7,374 nucleotides of DNA from Methanocorpusculaceae archaeon UBA456 (GCA_002496395.1 DAJQ01000050.1:62518-69891), one strand, 5' to 3'. Counted from the first letter of the stretch, positions 1 to 5,731 are shown. Notes: generated by a model from the letters alone, not told the origin. A program made the numbers and translations.

Positions 1-123
1 GTCGATACACGGTTCTATTCCAGCATATTTCGTAATCTTCTCAAAGAGGCAGGAAATCAATCATTTTCACCGTCCATCATTTCTGGATATCCGGCGCCTG
101 AATTAAGAGATCTGAATACATGA
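1..123 (+). CDS. 3' end of an unidentified protein gene (partial)
   Basis: Frame 1 is open from the left edge for 40 codons and ends in TGA at 121-123. The visible C-terminus begins VDTRFYSSIFRNLLKEAG and ends YPAPELRDLNT. It looks protein-like: an amphipathic helix-like stretch followed by a Pro/Ser-rich tail. I do not recognise the family. No competing long reading frame exists on the minus strand here. The gene would converge on phoU, leaving a 77-bp spacer. A 40-codon open stretch can occur by chance, so confidence is moderate to low. The start and function lie outside the window. Confidence 0.42.
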   Translation, partial: VDTRFYSSIFRNLLKEAGNQSFSPSIISGYPAPELRDLNT

Positions 124-159
124 TTCAGTCATCCGAGAACCAGTTGATGATCGTACCGA

Positions 160-191
160 TTTAAAACCCTTAAGGATTAGCGAAGCGCTAA
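160..191. terminator. Possible bidirectional terminator in the convergent spacer
   Basis: Two small perfect palindromes lie just beyond the phoU stop codon (201-203): TTAGCG-AAG-CGCTAA at 177-191 and CCTTAAGG at 168-175. Next to them is an A/T stretch (TTTAAAA at 160-166, read as TTTTAAA on the phoU strand). Archaeal termination relies mainly on T-rich tracts, and this one is short, so the call rests on position between two convergent genes plus symmetry. It could serve both phoU and the left-edge gene. Confidence 0.35.
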
Positions 192-200
192 ACGAGAGGA

Positions 201-926
201 TTACCGGATATCGACCCGTTCACCGGTGACCATGTAATGGATCTTCTCGGCGGTCTTGCATGCATGATCCGCACACCGTTCGAGATACCGGTCGATGAGG
301 AGGTATGTTGCACAGTATGGAATGGTTCTGGGATCTTCTTCCATGATCCCGATACAATCCTCATAGATGTTGTATCGCATCCGATCAATCACATCATCAC
401 GTTTTGAGAAACCCCTGATAATGTCAAGATCATGTGTCCGGAAGGCGTTGATGGCATCTTCGAGCATCGAGATTGAGAGTGCAGCCATCTCCGGAAGCCC
501 TACCATATCTTGTATATGAACACCGTCCGGGAGTTTGTAGGTGCAGTGGCAGATATCCTTTCCATATCTTCCGATCCTCTCTGATGAGGTGATGAGGTTC
601 ATGCAGCAGGAGATGGTGCGGAGATCCCTTGCCACAGGCTGGTTAAGCCCTATCAGCTTGAGCCCCTCCTCTTCAAGCTGATCGCTTTTCAAACTGAGGA
701 ACACCTTTCTTGGAACCATTAACTGCTGATGCATCTCCGGCTGCCCATTTGAAGTCTCACAGGTTATACTGTGATTTTCCATTCCTCCGGCAATTTCGCA
801 GGCCTGCTCCCGATCAATCGACCTGAAGGCTTCAAAGGAATCACGGAGCATGTTGAGGGCGAATATGCTGTACTGCTCAACCGATTGCTGGTATTCATCA
901 AGTTCACTGTGGAAATGGTCTTTCAT
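201..926 (-). CDS. phoU: Phosphate transport system regulatory protein PhoU
   Basis: PhoU is a cytoplasmic all-helical protein of two three-helix repeats. It works with the Pst transporter to signal phosphate status and restrain uptake (family knowledge). Counting from ATG 926 the protein has 241 residues, a normal length. The first repeat has LNQPVARDL (about 94-102) and an ERIG helix (116-119). The second repeat has RDDVID (176-181) and ERCADHA (216-222), the usual acidic metal-site helices. The first repeat lacks a clear D-x-x-x-D helix: about 47-80 is a divergent, partly polar stretch, and the ERIGD position reads ERIGR. The start is uncertain. GTG at 935 overlaps the pstB stop by 4 nt and has GGGAG upstream. 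ATG 926 (or 929) follows GGTGAT closely and gives the family-like N-terminus MKDHFHSELDEY, so I prefer it. It is the last gene of the Pst operon and is probably translationally coupled to pstB. Confidence 0.93.
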   Translation of the reverse strand: MKDHFHSELDEYQQSVEQYSIFALNMLRDSFEAFRSIDREQACEIAGGMENHSITCETSNGQPEMHQQLMVPRKVFLSLKSDQLEEEGLKLIGLNQPVARDLRTISCCMNLITSSERIGRYGKDICHCTYKLPDGVHIQDMVGLPEMAALSISMLEDAINAFRTHDLDIIRGFSKRDDVIDRMRYNIYEDCIGIMEEDPRTIPYCATYLLIDRYLERCADHACKTAEKIHYMVTGERVDIR

Positions 927-930
927 CATT

Positions 931-946
931 ATCACCCAAATCTCCC
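931..946 (-). promoter_or_regulatory. Ribosome binding site(s) at the pstB/phoU junction
   Basis: On the minus strand GGGAG (946-942) lies 6 nt before GTG 935, and GGTGAT (936-931) lies 4 nt before ATG 926. Both resemble parts of the archaeal Shine-Dalgarno GGAGGTGAT. They sit inside the last codons and stop of pstB, so initiation of phoU probably depends on ribosomes finishing pstB. The two motifs support different starts for phoU. Confidence 0.55.
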
Positions 947-1690
947 GGTAATATAATTTTCAGTCAGTTCTTCATTCGGACGTTCAAAGATCACTGACGT
1001 CGTGTCGAATTCGATTAATCTTCCCATGTACATAAACCCTGTATAGTCTGATATGCGTGCCGCCTGCTGCATATTATGGGTCACAATGACAACCGTATAC
1101 TCTTCCTTAAGCTCAGTGATGAGGTTTTCTATCCTGGCTGTTGCAATCGGATCAAGTGCTGAACAGGGCTCATCCATCAGAATGATATCAGGATCCACAG
1201 AGAGGGTTCGTGCGATACAGAGACGCTGCTGTTGCCCCCCGGAGAGACCTCGGGCAGGTTCATGGAGCCTGTTCTTAACTTCATCCCAGAGAGCTGCTCC
1301 TTTCAGGCTATTTTCTGCAATGGCATCAAGCATCTTTCTATCTTTAATTCCATGCACCCTCGGACCATAGACAACATTTTCAAAGATTGATTTTGGAAAG
1401 GGATTTGGCTGCTGGAAGACCATGCCAATCTTTTTCCGGAGATCAACAACATCAGTTGATCTCCCGGCGATCTCCCTGCCATGGTAGAGGATCGATCCTT
1501 TCATACTGCAACCAGGTATGAGATCATTCATCCTGTTGAAACACCGGAGCAGTGTTGATTTTCCACACCCTGATGGACCGATCAATGCCGTGACCTTATG
1601 TTTCGGGATTTTGATGTTGACACAATCAAGTGCCTGTGCCTCACCATAATACAGGTCAAGGTTTTTTGTTTCAAGAGCTTTTTCTTTCAT
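932..1690 (-). CDS. pstB: Phosphate ABC transporter ATP-binding protein PstB
   Basis: PstB is the cytoplasmic ATPase that dimerises on the PstC/PstA channel and powers phosphate import. The 252-residue length is typical of the family. All nucleotide-binding motifs are intact: Walker A GPSGCGKST (38-46), Q-loop VFQQPNPFP (91-99), ABC signature LSGGQQQR (149-156), Walker B IILMDEP (169-175), D-loop SALD (177-180) and the switch histidine in VTHNMQQA (His205). The PNPFPKSIFENV segment after the Q-loop and RCFNRMNDL after Walker A are typical of PstB rather than of other ABC ATPases. ATG 1690 lies 15 nt after the pstCA stop, and the junction carries a 12-bp tandem duplication with SD-like sequence. 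The stop overlaps the possible GTG start of phoU. I see no oddity in the protein itself. Confidence 0.97.
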   Translation of the reverse strand: MKEKALETKNLDLYYGEAQALDCVNIKIPKHKVTALIGPSGCGKSTLLRCFNRMNDLIPGCSMKGSILYHGREIAGRSTDVVDLRKKIGMVFQQPNPFPKSIFENVVYGPRVHGIKDRKMLDAIAENSLKGAALWDEVKNRLHEPARGLSGGQQQRLCIARTLSVDPDIILMDEPCSALDPIATARIENLITELKEEYTVVIVTHNMQQAARISDYTGFMYMGRLIEFDTTSVIFERPNEELTENYITGRFG

Positions 1691-1692
1691 AT

Positions 1693-1716
1693 ATTACCAC
1701 GTAAATTACCACGTAA
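1693..1716. repeat. Perfect 12-bp tandem duplication at the pstCA/pstB junction
   Basis: ATTACCACGTAA occurs twice head to tail (1693-1704 and 1705-1716). On the coding strand the unit is TTACGTGGTAAT. The copy nearer pstCA encodes its last residues and stop (ACG TGG TAA). The copy nearer pstB forms most of the 15-nt gap and places GTGGT 5 nt before the pstB ATG. Each copy contains GGTAAT, one base different from the SD element GGTGAT. The repeat is certain; a role in translation of pstB is inferred. Confidence 0.85.
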
Positions 1717-3643
1717 CGGTCTTTCTTGCATGCCTTCTCAGGATGATGGCAATGGTGTAAATGCCGGTGACCAGGGCGAGGAGAACAAGTGCGGTACCAT
1801 ATTTTTGTGTTTCTGCACCGGGCACATTGGTTGCCAGGATGAAGAGATGATAGGGAAGCGCCATCACCGGCTCAAATACCGATGTCGGGAGATATCGTTT
1901 TGAGAAGACGACGGCAGTGAAGAGGAGCGGTGCAGTCTCTCCTGCGGCTCTCCCGATACCGAGGATTGTTCCGGTAAGAATGCCCGGAGCAGCAGCCGGA
2001 AGTACGACTCGTGAGATAGTATGCCATCTGGTCGCTCCCAGTGCAAGGCTCCCATGCCTGAGGGAGTCGGGAACAGACTTCAGCGCCTCTTCACTTGTCC
2101 TGATTATTGTCGGGAGTATCATCAGGGCAAGGGTGATCTGTCCGGCTAATAACGAAACACCAAGACCGACAAAGATGACAAGAAAAGCAAACCCGAAGAG
2201 GCCGAAGACGATTGAGGGTGTTCCATTCAGGAGATCGTTTCCGGCACGTATGATCTTTGTAAGCTGTCCTTCGAGAGTATATTCATTCAGGTAGATTGCA
2301 GCTCCCACCCCGATAGGGAGGGCGATGGCGACCGCTCCTGCGACAAGATAGAGGGTGCCGACAATCGCCGGGAAGATCCCTCCCTCACGGCCAAGATTTC
2401 GTGGACCTTCGGTCAAAAACTCCCATGTGATTGCGGGCAGTCCGTTTGAGACAATATCGAAGATGATCGCAACAAGTGCAAAAAGTACAAGTGTTGTTGC
2501 AAAGGTGACGGCTCCAAAGGCAATCTTCTCTTTTGATTGTCGGGAGAGAAGCCTTGATCCGGCATACCCGAGTGCAAGGATCGCTGCAAGGATGGCTATG
2601 CCGTGAATTCCGACGACATGATATGAGAACAAACAAAGTCCAACCAGGATTACCGGTAGGAGTATCGATTTGATTTGGTTTCGATGATTATGAGAGAATA
2701 ATGGCGCTCTGGGACTGCCGGTCTGCCCCTCCCGGATACGCGCCAGGATGAATGTTGCAGAGAGGTTGACGATCAGGGTGATCAGAAGGAGTACAAGAGC
2801 CATTCCAAAGAGTGCGTGGTAATGAGTGCTTCCTATCGCAACCTCCCCCATCTCAATACCCAGTGTGGCGGTGAGTGTTCGAACTGGTGAGAGGATATTA
2901 TAGATCGGATCAGGAATGACTGCTGCATTTCCTGTTACCATGAGCACTGCCATCGTCTCGCCGATTGCTCTCCCGAGGCCAAGGATTATTGCTGCTGTAA
3001 TCCCTGAGAGGGCGGATGGGATCAGAACGCCGGTGATCGTCTGCCATCGTGTCGCTCCAAGAGCAAGAGACGCAGATCGAAAATCTTTTGGGACACTGCT
3101 GATTGCATCTTCAGAGACCGATACAATCGTCGGCAGGGCCATGATCCCAAGAATAATCGATCCTGCAAGCCAGGTGGCACCGGATGAGAGATCAAGTGAG
3201 ATTCTGAGCCAGTTTGTCAGGACAACAAGACCAAAAAAACCATACACAACAGATGGAATGCCTGCCAGAAGTTCGATTGCGGGCTTTACTGCCTCACGGA
3301 ACTGCGGAGGTGCAACTTCGGCAATGAAGATGGCAGATCCAATCCCAAGAGGAACAGCAATTATGACTGCGCCAATGGTGACAAGAATAGTTCCGATGAT
3401 CAGTGAATAGATGCCATAGCTTGGGATCTCACTGGTTGGTGTCCAGATCTCATTGAAGATAAATGCAGGTATACCGATCTCAAGGATCGCAGGAAGACCT
3501 TCTTTTACCAGGAAGCCGAGGATAAGGATGATCGTAATGACTGCGACAAGTGCAGTTCCAAGCCAGATACCACAGATTGCCTTTTCTTTATTCTGTCTGG
3601 TAAAGAGATCTGAAATCCGGGATTCAAATCTGTTCTTCTGCAT
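1706..3643 (-). CDS. pstCA: Fused phosphate ABC transporter permease PstC-PstA
   Basis: This single ORF of 645 residues contains both membrane permeases of the Pst transporter, which are usually two proteins of about 280-320 residues each. Residues about 20-302 match PstC: a first membrane segment near 23-45, AGIPSVVYGFFG (127-138), the EAA loop that contacts PstB ending ASLALGATRW (191-200), and GRAIGETMAVLM (224-235). Residues about 372-640 match PstA: NGTPSIVFGLFG (473-484), an EAA loop ending GSLALGATRW (531-540), and GRAAGETAPLL (564-574). The second EAA loop lies exactly 340 residues after the first, so the halves are ancient repeats. Residues about 303-371 link them and contain two extra hydrophobic segments (about 327-341 and 345-361). 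ATG 3643 lies 20 nt after the pstS stop and has no clear Shine-Dalgarno; no other Met occurs before residue 168. The frame is unbroken across the junction, so a true fusion is likely. Confidence 0.95.
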   Translation of the reverse strand: MQKNRFESRISDLFTRQNKEKAICGIWLGTALVAVITIILILGFLVKEGLPAILEIGIPAFIFNEIWTPTSEIPSYGIYSLIIGTILVTIGAVIIAVPLGIGSAIFIAEVAPPQFREAVKPAIELLAGIPSVVYGFFGLVVLTNWLRISLDLSSGATWLAGSIILGIMALPTIVSVSEDAISSVPKDFRSASLALGATRWQTITGVLIPSALSGITAAIILGLGRAIGETMAVLMVTGNAAVIPDPIYNILSPVRTLTATLGIEMGEVAIGSTHYHALFGMALVLLLITLIVNLSATFILARIREGQTGSPRAPLFSHNHRNQIKSILLPVILVGLCLFSYHVVGIHGIAILAAILALGYAGSRLLSRQSKEKIAFGAVTFATTLVLFALVAIIFDIVSNGLPAITWEFLTEGPRNLGREGGIFPAIVGTLYLVAGAVAIALPIGVGAAIYLNEYTLEGQLTKIIRAGNDLLNGTPSIVFGLFGFAFLVIFVGLGVSLLAGQITLALMILPTIIRTSEEALKSVPDSLRHGSLALGATRWHTISRVVLPAAAPGILTGTILGIGRAAGETAPLLFTAVVFSKRYLPTSVFEPVMALPYHLFILATNVPGAETQKYGTALVLLALVTGIYTIAIILRRHARKTVTW

Positions 3644-3650
3644 GATGATC

Positions 3651-3660
3651 AGAAAAAGAG
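3651..3660 (-). promoter_or_regulatory. T-rich tract in the pstS-pstCA gap (possible attenuator)
   Basis: The 20-nt gap between the pstS stop and the pstCA start reads CTCTTTTTCT on the coding strand. Short T tracts are the core of archaeal intrinsic terminators, so this could end part of the transcripts after pstS. That would yield more binding protein than permease. The tract is short (five Ts in a row), no hairpin is evident, and pstCA also lacks an SD, so the role is only inferred. Confidence 0.3.
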
Positions 3661-3663
3661 AGT

Positions 3664-4524
3664 TTAAAGAATTGGCACAAAGCCTTCTTTCGAGACGATC
3701 TGCTGTCCTTCTGCACTCATCAGGAAGTCAAGATAGTCTTTGATCAGACCGGTCTCGGGGCCATTTGTATACATGTGGAGGCCGCGGGCGATCGGGTAGG
3801 TTTTATTCTTCACATTAGCAATCGTTGGTGCAATGAGCGCGCCATCCTTGTTGATGCTGACTGCTTTGACGGTTGTGTCGATATATCCAAGTCCGACATA
3901 GCCGATAGCATCAGGCGTCTGGGCAACGGTCTGTTTTACTGCACCATTGGAGTTGAGTTCCTGCTGGGTCCTGACGAACTCTTCCTTCTTCATAACCTCG
4001 TCATAGAAGAACTCACGGGTTCCCGAAGCACTGTCTCTGCCAACAACAACGATCTGCCGGTCATTGCCTCCAACATCTTTCCAGTTGATAATATCCCCCT
4101 TGTATATTGCTTTTATCTGATCGAGACTCAGTGAGGAGACCTGGTTCTCAGGATGTACGATGAGTGCAATCCCATCAACTGCAATAATATGTTCGACAAC
4201 GCCCGGATACTGCTCCATCTCTGAGGATTTGATATCACGGGAGGCCATGCCGATATCTGCTGTTTTTTCACCGACTGCCTTGATACCGACACTGGATCCT
4301 CCACCAGAGACGAGAATCTCATCGTTTAGGTGCTTATCCATGTAGGCATCGGCTGCTATCTGTGCGATTGGAAGCACAGTTGTCGATCCCGTGACTGAGA
4401 TCGACCGTTGTTCAACTGAGGTGTCACTACCGACACAACCGCTCACAAGGGCGGCTGCAAGCAGGAGAACTACTGCTCCGGCGAGGAATGCCGAAGAGGA
4501 TCGAATGCTGAATGAACGAGTCAT
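3664..4524 (-). CDS. pstS: Phosphate-binding lipoprotein PstS
   Basis: PstS captures inorganic phosphate outside the membrane and delivers it to the PstC/PstA channel. The 286-residue protein begins with a charged N-terminus (MTRSFSIR), a hydrophobic segment (about 12-27) and a lipobox ending VSGC at Cys30, so it is probably lipid-anchored at Cys30. Phosphate-contact loops typical of PBP-like PstS are present: TGSTTVLPIA (45-54), GGGSSVGIKAV (74-84) with the following ADIGMASRD (89-97), and GRDSASGTREFF (162-173). The C-terminus ends in a typical DYLDFLMSAEGQQIV helix. It is the first gene of the minus-strand Pst operon and is divergent from the AbrB-PhoU gene. ATG 4524 has no SD sequence upstream (CATACACATAATCG precedes it), which suggests a leaderless or very short-leader mRNA. 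Confidence 0.96.
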   Translation of the reverse strand: MTRSFSIRSSSAFLAGAVVLLLAAALVSGCVGSDTSVEQRSISVTGSTTVLPIAQIAADAYMDKHLNDEILVSGGGSSVGIKAVGEKTADIGMASRDIKSSEMEQYPGVVEHIIAVDGIALIVHPENQVSSLSLDQIKAIYKGDIINWKDVGGNDRQIVVVGRDSASGTREFFYDEVMKKEEFVRTQQELNSNGAVKQTVAQTPDAIGYVGLGYIDTTVKAVSINKDGALIAPTIANVKNKTYPIARGLHMYTNGPETGLIKDYLDFLMSAEGQQIVSKEGFVPIL

Positions 4525-4549
4525 CGATTATGTGTATGGCAGAAAACAC

Positions 4550-4559
4550 TATGATAAAA
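4550..4559 (-). promoter_or_regulatory. Candidate TATA element for pstS
   Basis: On the minus strand TTTTATCATA lies about 26-35 bp before the pstS ATG. An archaeal TATA box here would start transcription within a few bases of the ATG, which fits the missing Shine-Dalgarno. An alternative A/T-rich element (around 4595-4609, TTAATATAGATATA on this strand) would give a leader of about 50 nt. Sequence alone does not decide between them. Confidence 0.35.
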
Positions 4560-4560
4560 C

Positions 4561-4585
4561 CTGATAGAGAGTATTGGCTTATCAG
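4561..4585. promoter_or_regulatory. Inverted repeat CTGATA-N13-TATCAG, possible pstS operator
   Basis: Perfect 6-bp arms CTGATA (4561-4566) and TATCAG (4580-4585) are separated by 13 bp. They lie directly upstream of the candidate pstS TATA element. A third half-site, TGATA at 4552-4556, lies 10 bp (one helical turn) before the left arm and overlaps that element. Symmetry and position suggest a regulator site for pstS, but short A/T-rich repeats can arise by chance. Confidence 0.35.
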
Positions 4586-4589
4586 AAAG

Positions 4590-4605
4590 TATAGGTATAT
4601 CTATA
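4590..4605. promoter_or_regulatory. Operator-like quasi-palindrome, copy 1 (contains AGGTATATCT)
   Basis: TATAGGTATATCTATA is a 16-bp quasi-palindrome with 7 of 8 base pairs symmetric. Its core AGGTATATCT (4593-4602) recurs exactly at 4626-4635, with 33 bp between copies, about three helical turns. It lies midway between the two divergent starts. It is a candidate binding site for the adjacent AbrB-PhoU regulator, or an A/T-rich promoter element shared by both directions. Confidence 0.45.
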
Positions 4606-4609
4606 TTAA
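4601..4609 (+). promoter_or_regulatory. Candidate TATA element for the AbrB-PhoU gene
   Basis: CTATATTAA is the best TATA-like sequence upstream of the + strand gene. A start about 25 bp downstream would fall near 4630, leaving a leader of about 30 nt that includes the SD at 4644-4652. It abuts operator-like copy 1, and the predicted start falls within copy 2, the usual geometry for autorepression. Confidence 0.4.
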
Positions 4610-4617
4610 CATTTATT

Positions 4618-4635
4618 CTCTATAGAGGTATATCT
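4618..4635. promoter_or_regulatory. Operator-like element, copy 2 (AGGTATATCT) with adjoining CTCTATAGAG palindrome
   Basis: A second exact copy of AGGTATATCT lies at 4626-4635, overlapping the perfect 10-bp palindrome CTCTATAGAG at 4618-4627. The element covers the expected transcription start of the AbrB-PhoU gene and sits 26 bp before its ATG. It is a plausible repressor site controlling that gene; this is an inference from position and repetition. Confidence 0.42.
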
Positions 4636-4643
4636 TCTCTTCA

Positions 4644-4652
4644 GGATGTGAT
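4644..4652 (+). promoter_or_regulatory. Ribosome binding site of the AbrB-PhoU gene
   Basis: GGATGTGAT matches the archaeal Shine-Dalgarno GGAGGTGAT at 8 of 9 bases and lies 8 nt before ATG 4661. This strong site supports that start. It contrasts with pstS and pstCA, which show no clear SD. Confidence 0.7.
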
Positions 4653-4660
4653 TAGATACT

Positions 4661-5689
4661 ATGGATATCCGGAAGATCCAGGTGACCGGAGGCTCATCAT
4701 TTGTCCTCTCACTCCCAAAAAGCTGGGCACAGAAACACCATATACAGAAGAACGATCCGATCGGGATTATCACCCAGGCGGATGGGACACTGCTGATCAC
4801 AGCCGATATCAAAGGAATCTCCTCCCAGAGGGAGAAGGAGTTTTTCCTGAAGGATTATGCCGGTCCCGACTGCCTCTTCCGGTGCTTAATCAGCGCATAT
4901 ATCACAGGATATACTGCCATCAGGATTACATCAAAGGTACGAATCCCCTCTGAAGTGAGGCAGATGGTGAGGCTCTATACCCAGATGACCATCGGACAGG
5001 AGGTGGCTGAAGAGAATGACACTTCCATTACCCTAAAGGATATCTTAAATCCTTCTGAAATGCCGCTTGACAACACGATCAAACGGATGTATACAATTGT
5101 GAAGTCGATGCATGAGGATGCCATCACCGCCCTTGAAGAGAGTAACGCTTCACTCTGCCAGGATGTCATATCGCGTGATAATGACATCGATCGCCTCCAC
5201 TGGCTGATAAGCAGGCAGTACCATCTGATCACCCATGATCCTGCGCTTTCGCGGAAGATGAATATCACCGCTGGTGCTGCAATGACATTCTTCCAGATAT
5301 CCCGTACAATTGAGCGGATCGCCGATCATGCGGTGACGATTGCAACCAATGTCCAGAATCTTCTTCTACTGGATTTTGAGTCTGATTGCGACATTGTAAT
5401 CGATGTTGAAACGATTCAGATGTTCAGAAGAGCCGATGAGCTGGCACTCACCATCTTTAAGCGAAGTATGCGATCCTTTTATGATCGGAATATTCAGGAG
5501 GCAAATGCCGGCATCGTATCGCTTGCTGAACTCACGGGACTGTATACCAAACTCAAGGCCCTGAGCATACAGCAGAAGAGCCCGGCAAGCATCTATTTTG
5601 GATACATAGCCAACAGCATCGCCCGTATCGGAGAGTATTCAAGTGATATTTCAGAGATCGTCATCAACCACTGCATTGGCGAGGAGTAA
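4661..5689 (+). CDS. AbrB-PhoU phosphate-responsive transcriptional regulator (archaeal PhoU family)
   Basis: This 342-residue protein joins a DNA-binding domain to a PhoU fold. Residues about 4-46 form an AbrB/SpoVT-like swapped-hairpin domain (RKIQVTGGSSFVLSLPKSW, then a KNDPIGII strand pattern). Residues about 57-130 are the family's middle region (FRCLISAYITGYTAIRI). From about 135 follow two PhoU-type repeats. The first keeps the acidic helices RDNDID (172-177) and IERIADHA (217-224). The second is degenerate: no D-x-x-D helix, and ARIGEYSSDI (321-330) in place of ERIADHA. There is no signal peptide, so it should be cytoplasmic. Proteins of this architecture are widespread in archaea and annotated as phosphate uptake regulators. 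Its position divergent from pstS, with operator-like repeats between, suggests that it controls the Pst operon and itself. The ATG is supported by a strong SD. DNA-binding function is inferred from the fold. Confidence 0.92.
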   Translation: MDIRKIQVTGGSSFVLSLPKSWAQKHHIQKNDPIGIITQADGTLLITADIKGISSQREKEFFLKDYAGPDCLFRCLISAYITGYTAIRITSKVRIPSEVRQMVRLYTQMTIGQEVAEENDTSITLKDILNPSEMPLDNTIKRMYTIVKSMHEDAITALEESNASLCQDVISRDNDIDRLHWLISRQYHLITHDPALSRKMNITAGAAMTFFQISRTIERIADHAVTIATNVQNLLLLDFESDCDIVIDVETIQMFRRADELALTIFKRSMRSFYDRNIQEANAGIVSLAELTGLYTKLKALSIQQKSPASIYFGYIANSIARIGEYSSDISEIVINHCIGEE

Positions 5690-5718
5690 ATTCAAGTAGT
5701 GGGGGTAAGATAATCAAA

Positions 5719-5725
5719 GGTGGTG
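5719..5725 (+). promoter_or_regulatory. Ribosome binding site of the thioredoxin-like gene
   Basis: GGTGGTG matches GGAGGTG at 6 of 7 bases and lies 6 nt before ATG 5732. It favours ATG 5732 over the in-frame GTG codons at 5720 and 5723, which lie inside the motif itself. Confidence 0.6.
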
Positions 5726-5731
5726 GTTTTC

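Noticed and set aside
112..126. Small inverted repeat TGAAT-ACATG-ATTCA at the end of the left-edge gene
   Set aside because: It has a 5-bp A/T-rich stem overlapping the stop codon and no T tract; chance is a sufficient explanation.
1053..1370. Open frame of 105 codons on the + strand opposite pstB
   Set aside because: It is antisense to the Walker B and signature regions of PstB; its low-complexity composition fits a shadow frame.
2916..3410. Open frame of 164 codons on the + strand opposite pstCA
   Set aside because: It lies wholly antisense to the well-conserved permease, is rich in Arg/Pro/Ser as expected of a shadow frame, and has no recognisable domain.
4550..4559. Bacterial-type Pho box or sigma-70 promoter for pstS
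   Set aside because: No repeated CTGTCAT-like elements or -35/-10 pairs are seen, and the gene content points to an archaeon with TATA/BRE promoters.
4648..4953. Overlapping + strand frame of 101 codons at the start of the AbrB-PhoU gene
   Set aside because: It is a different frame of a gene that has a clear SD, start and conserved domains; the product shows no family features.
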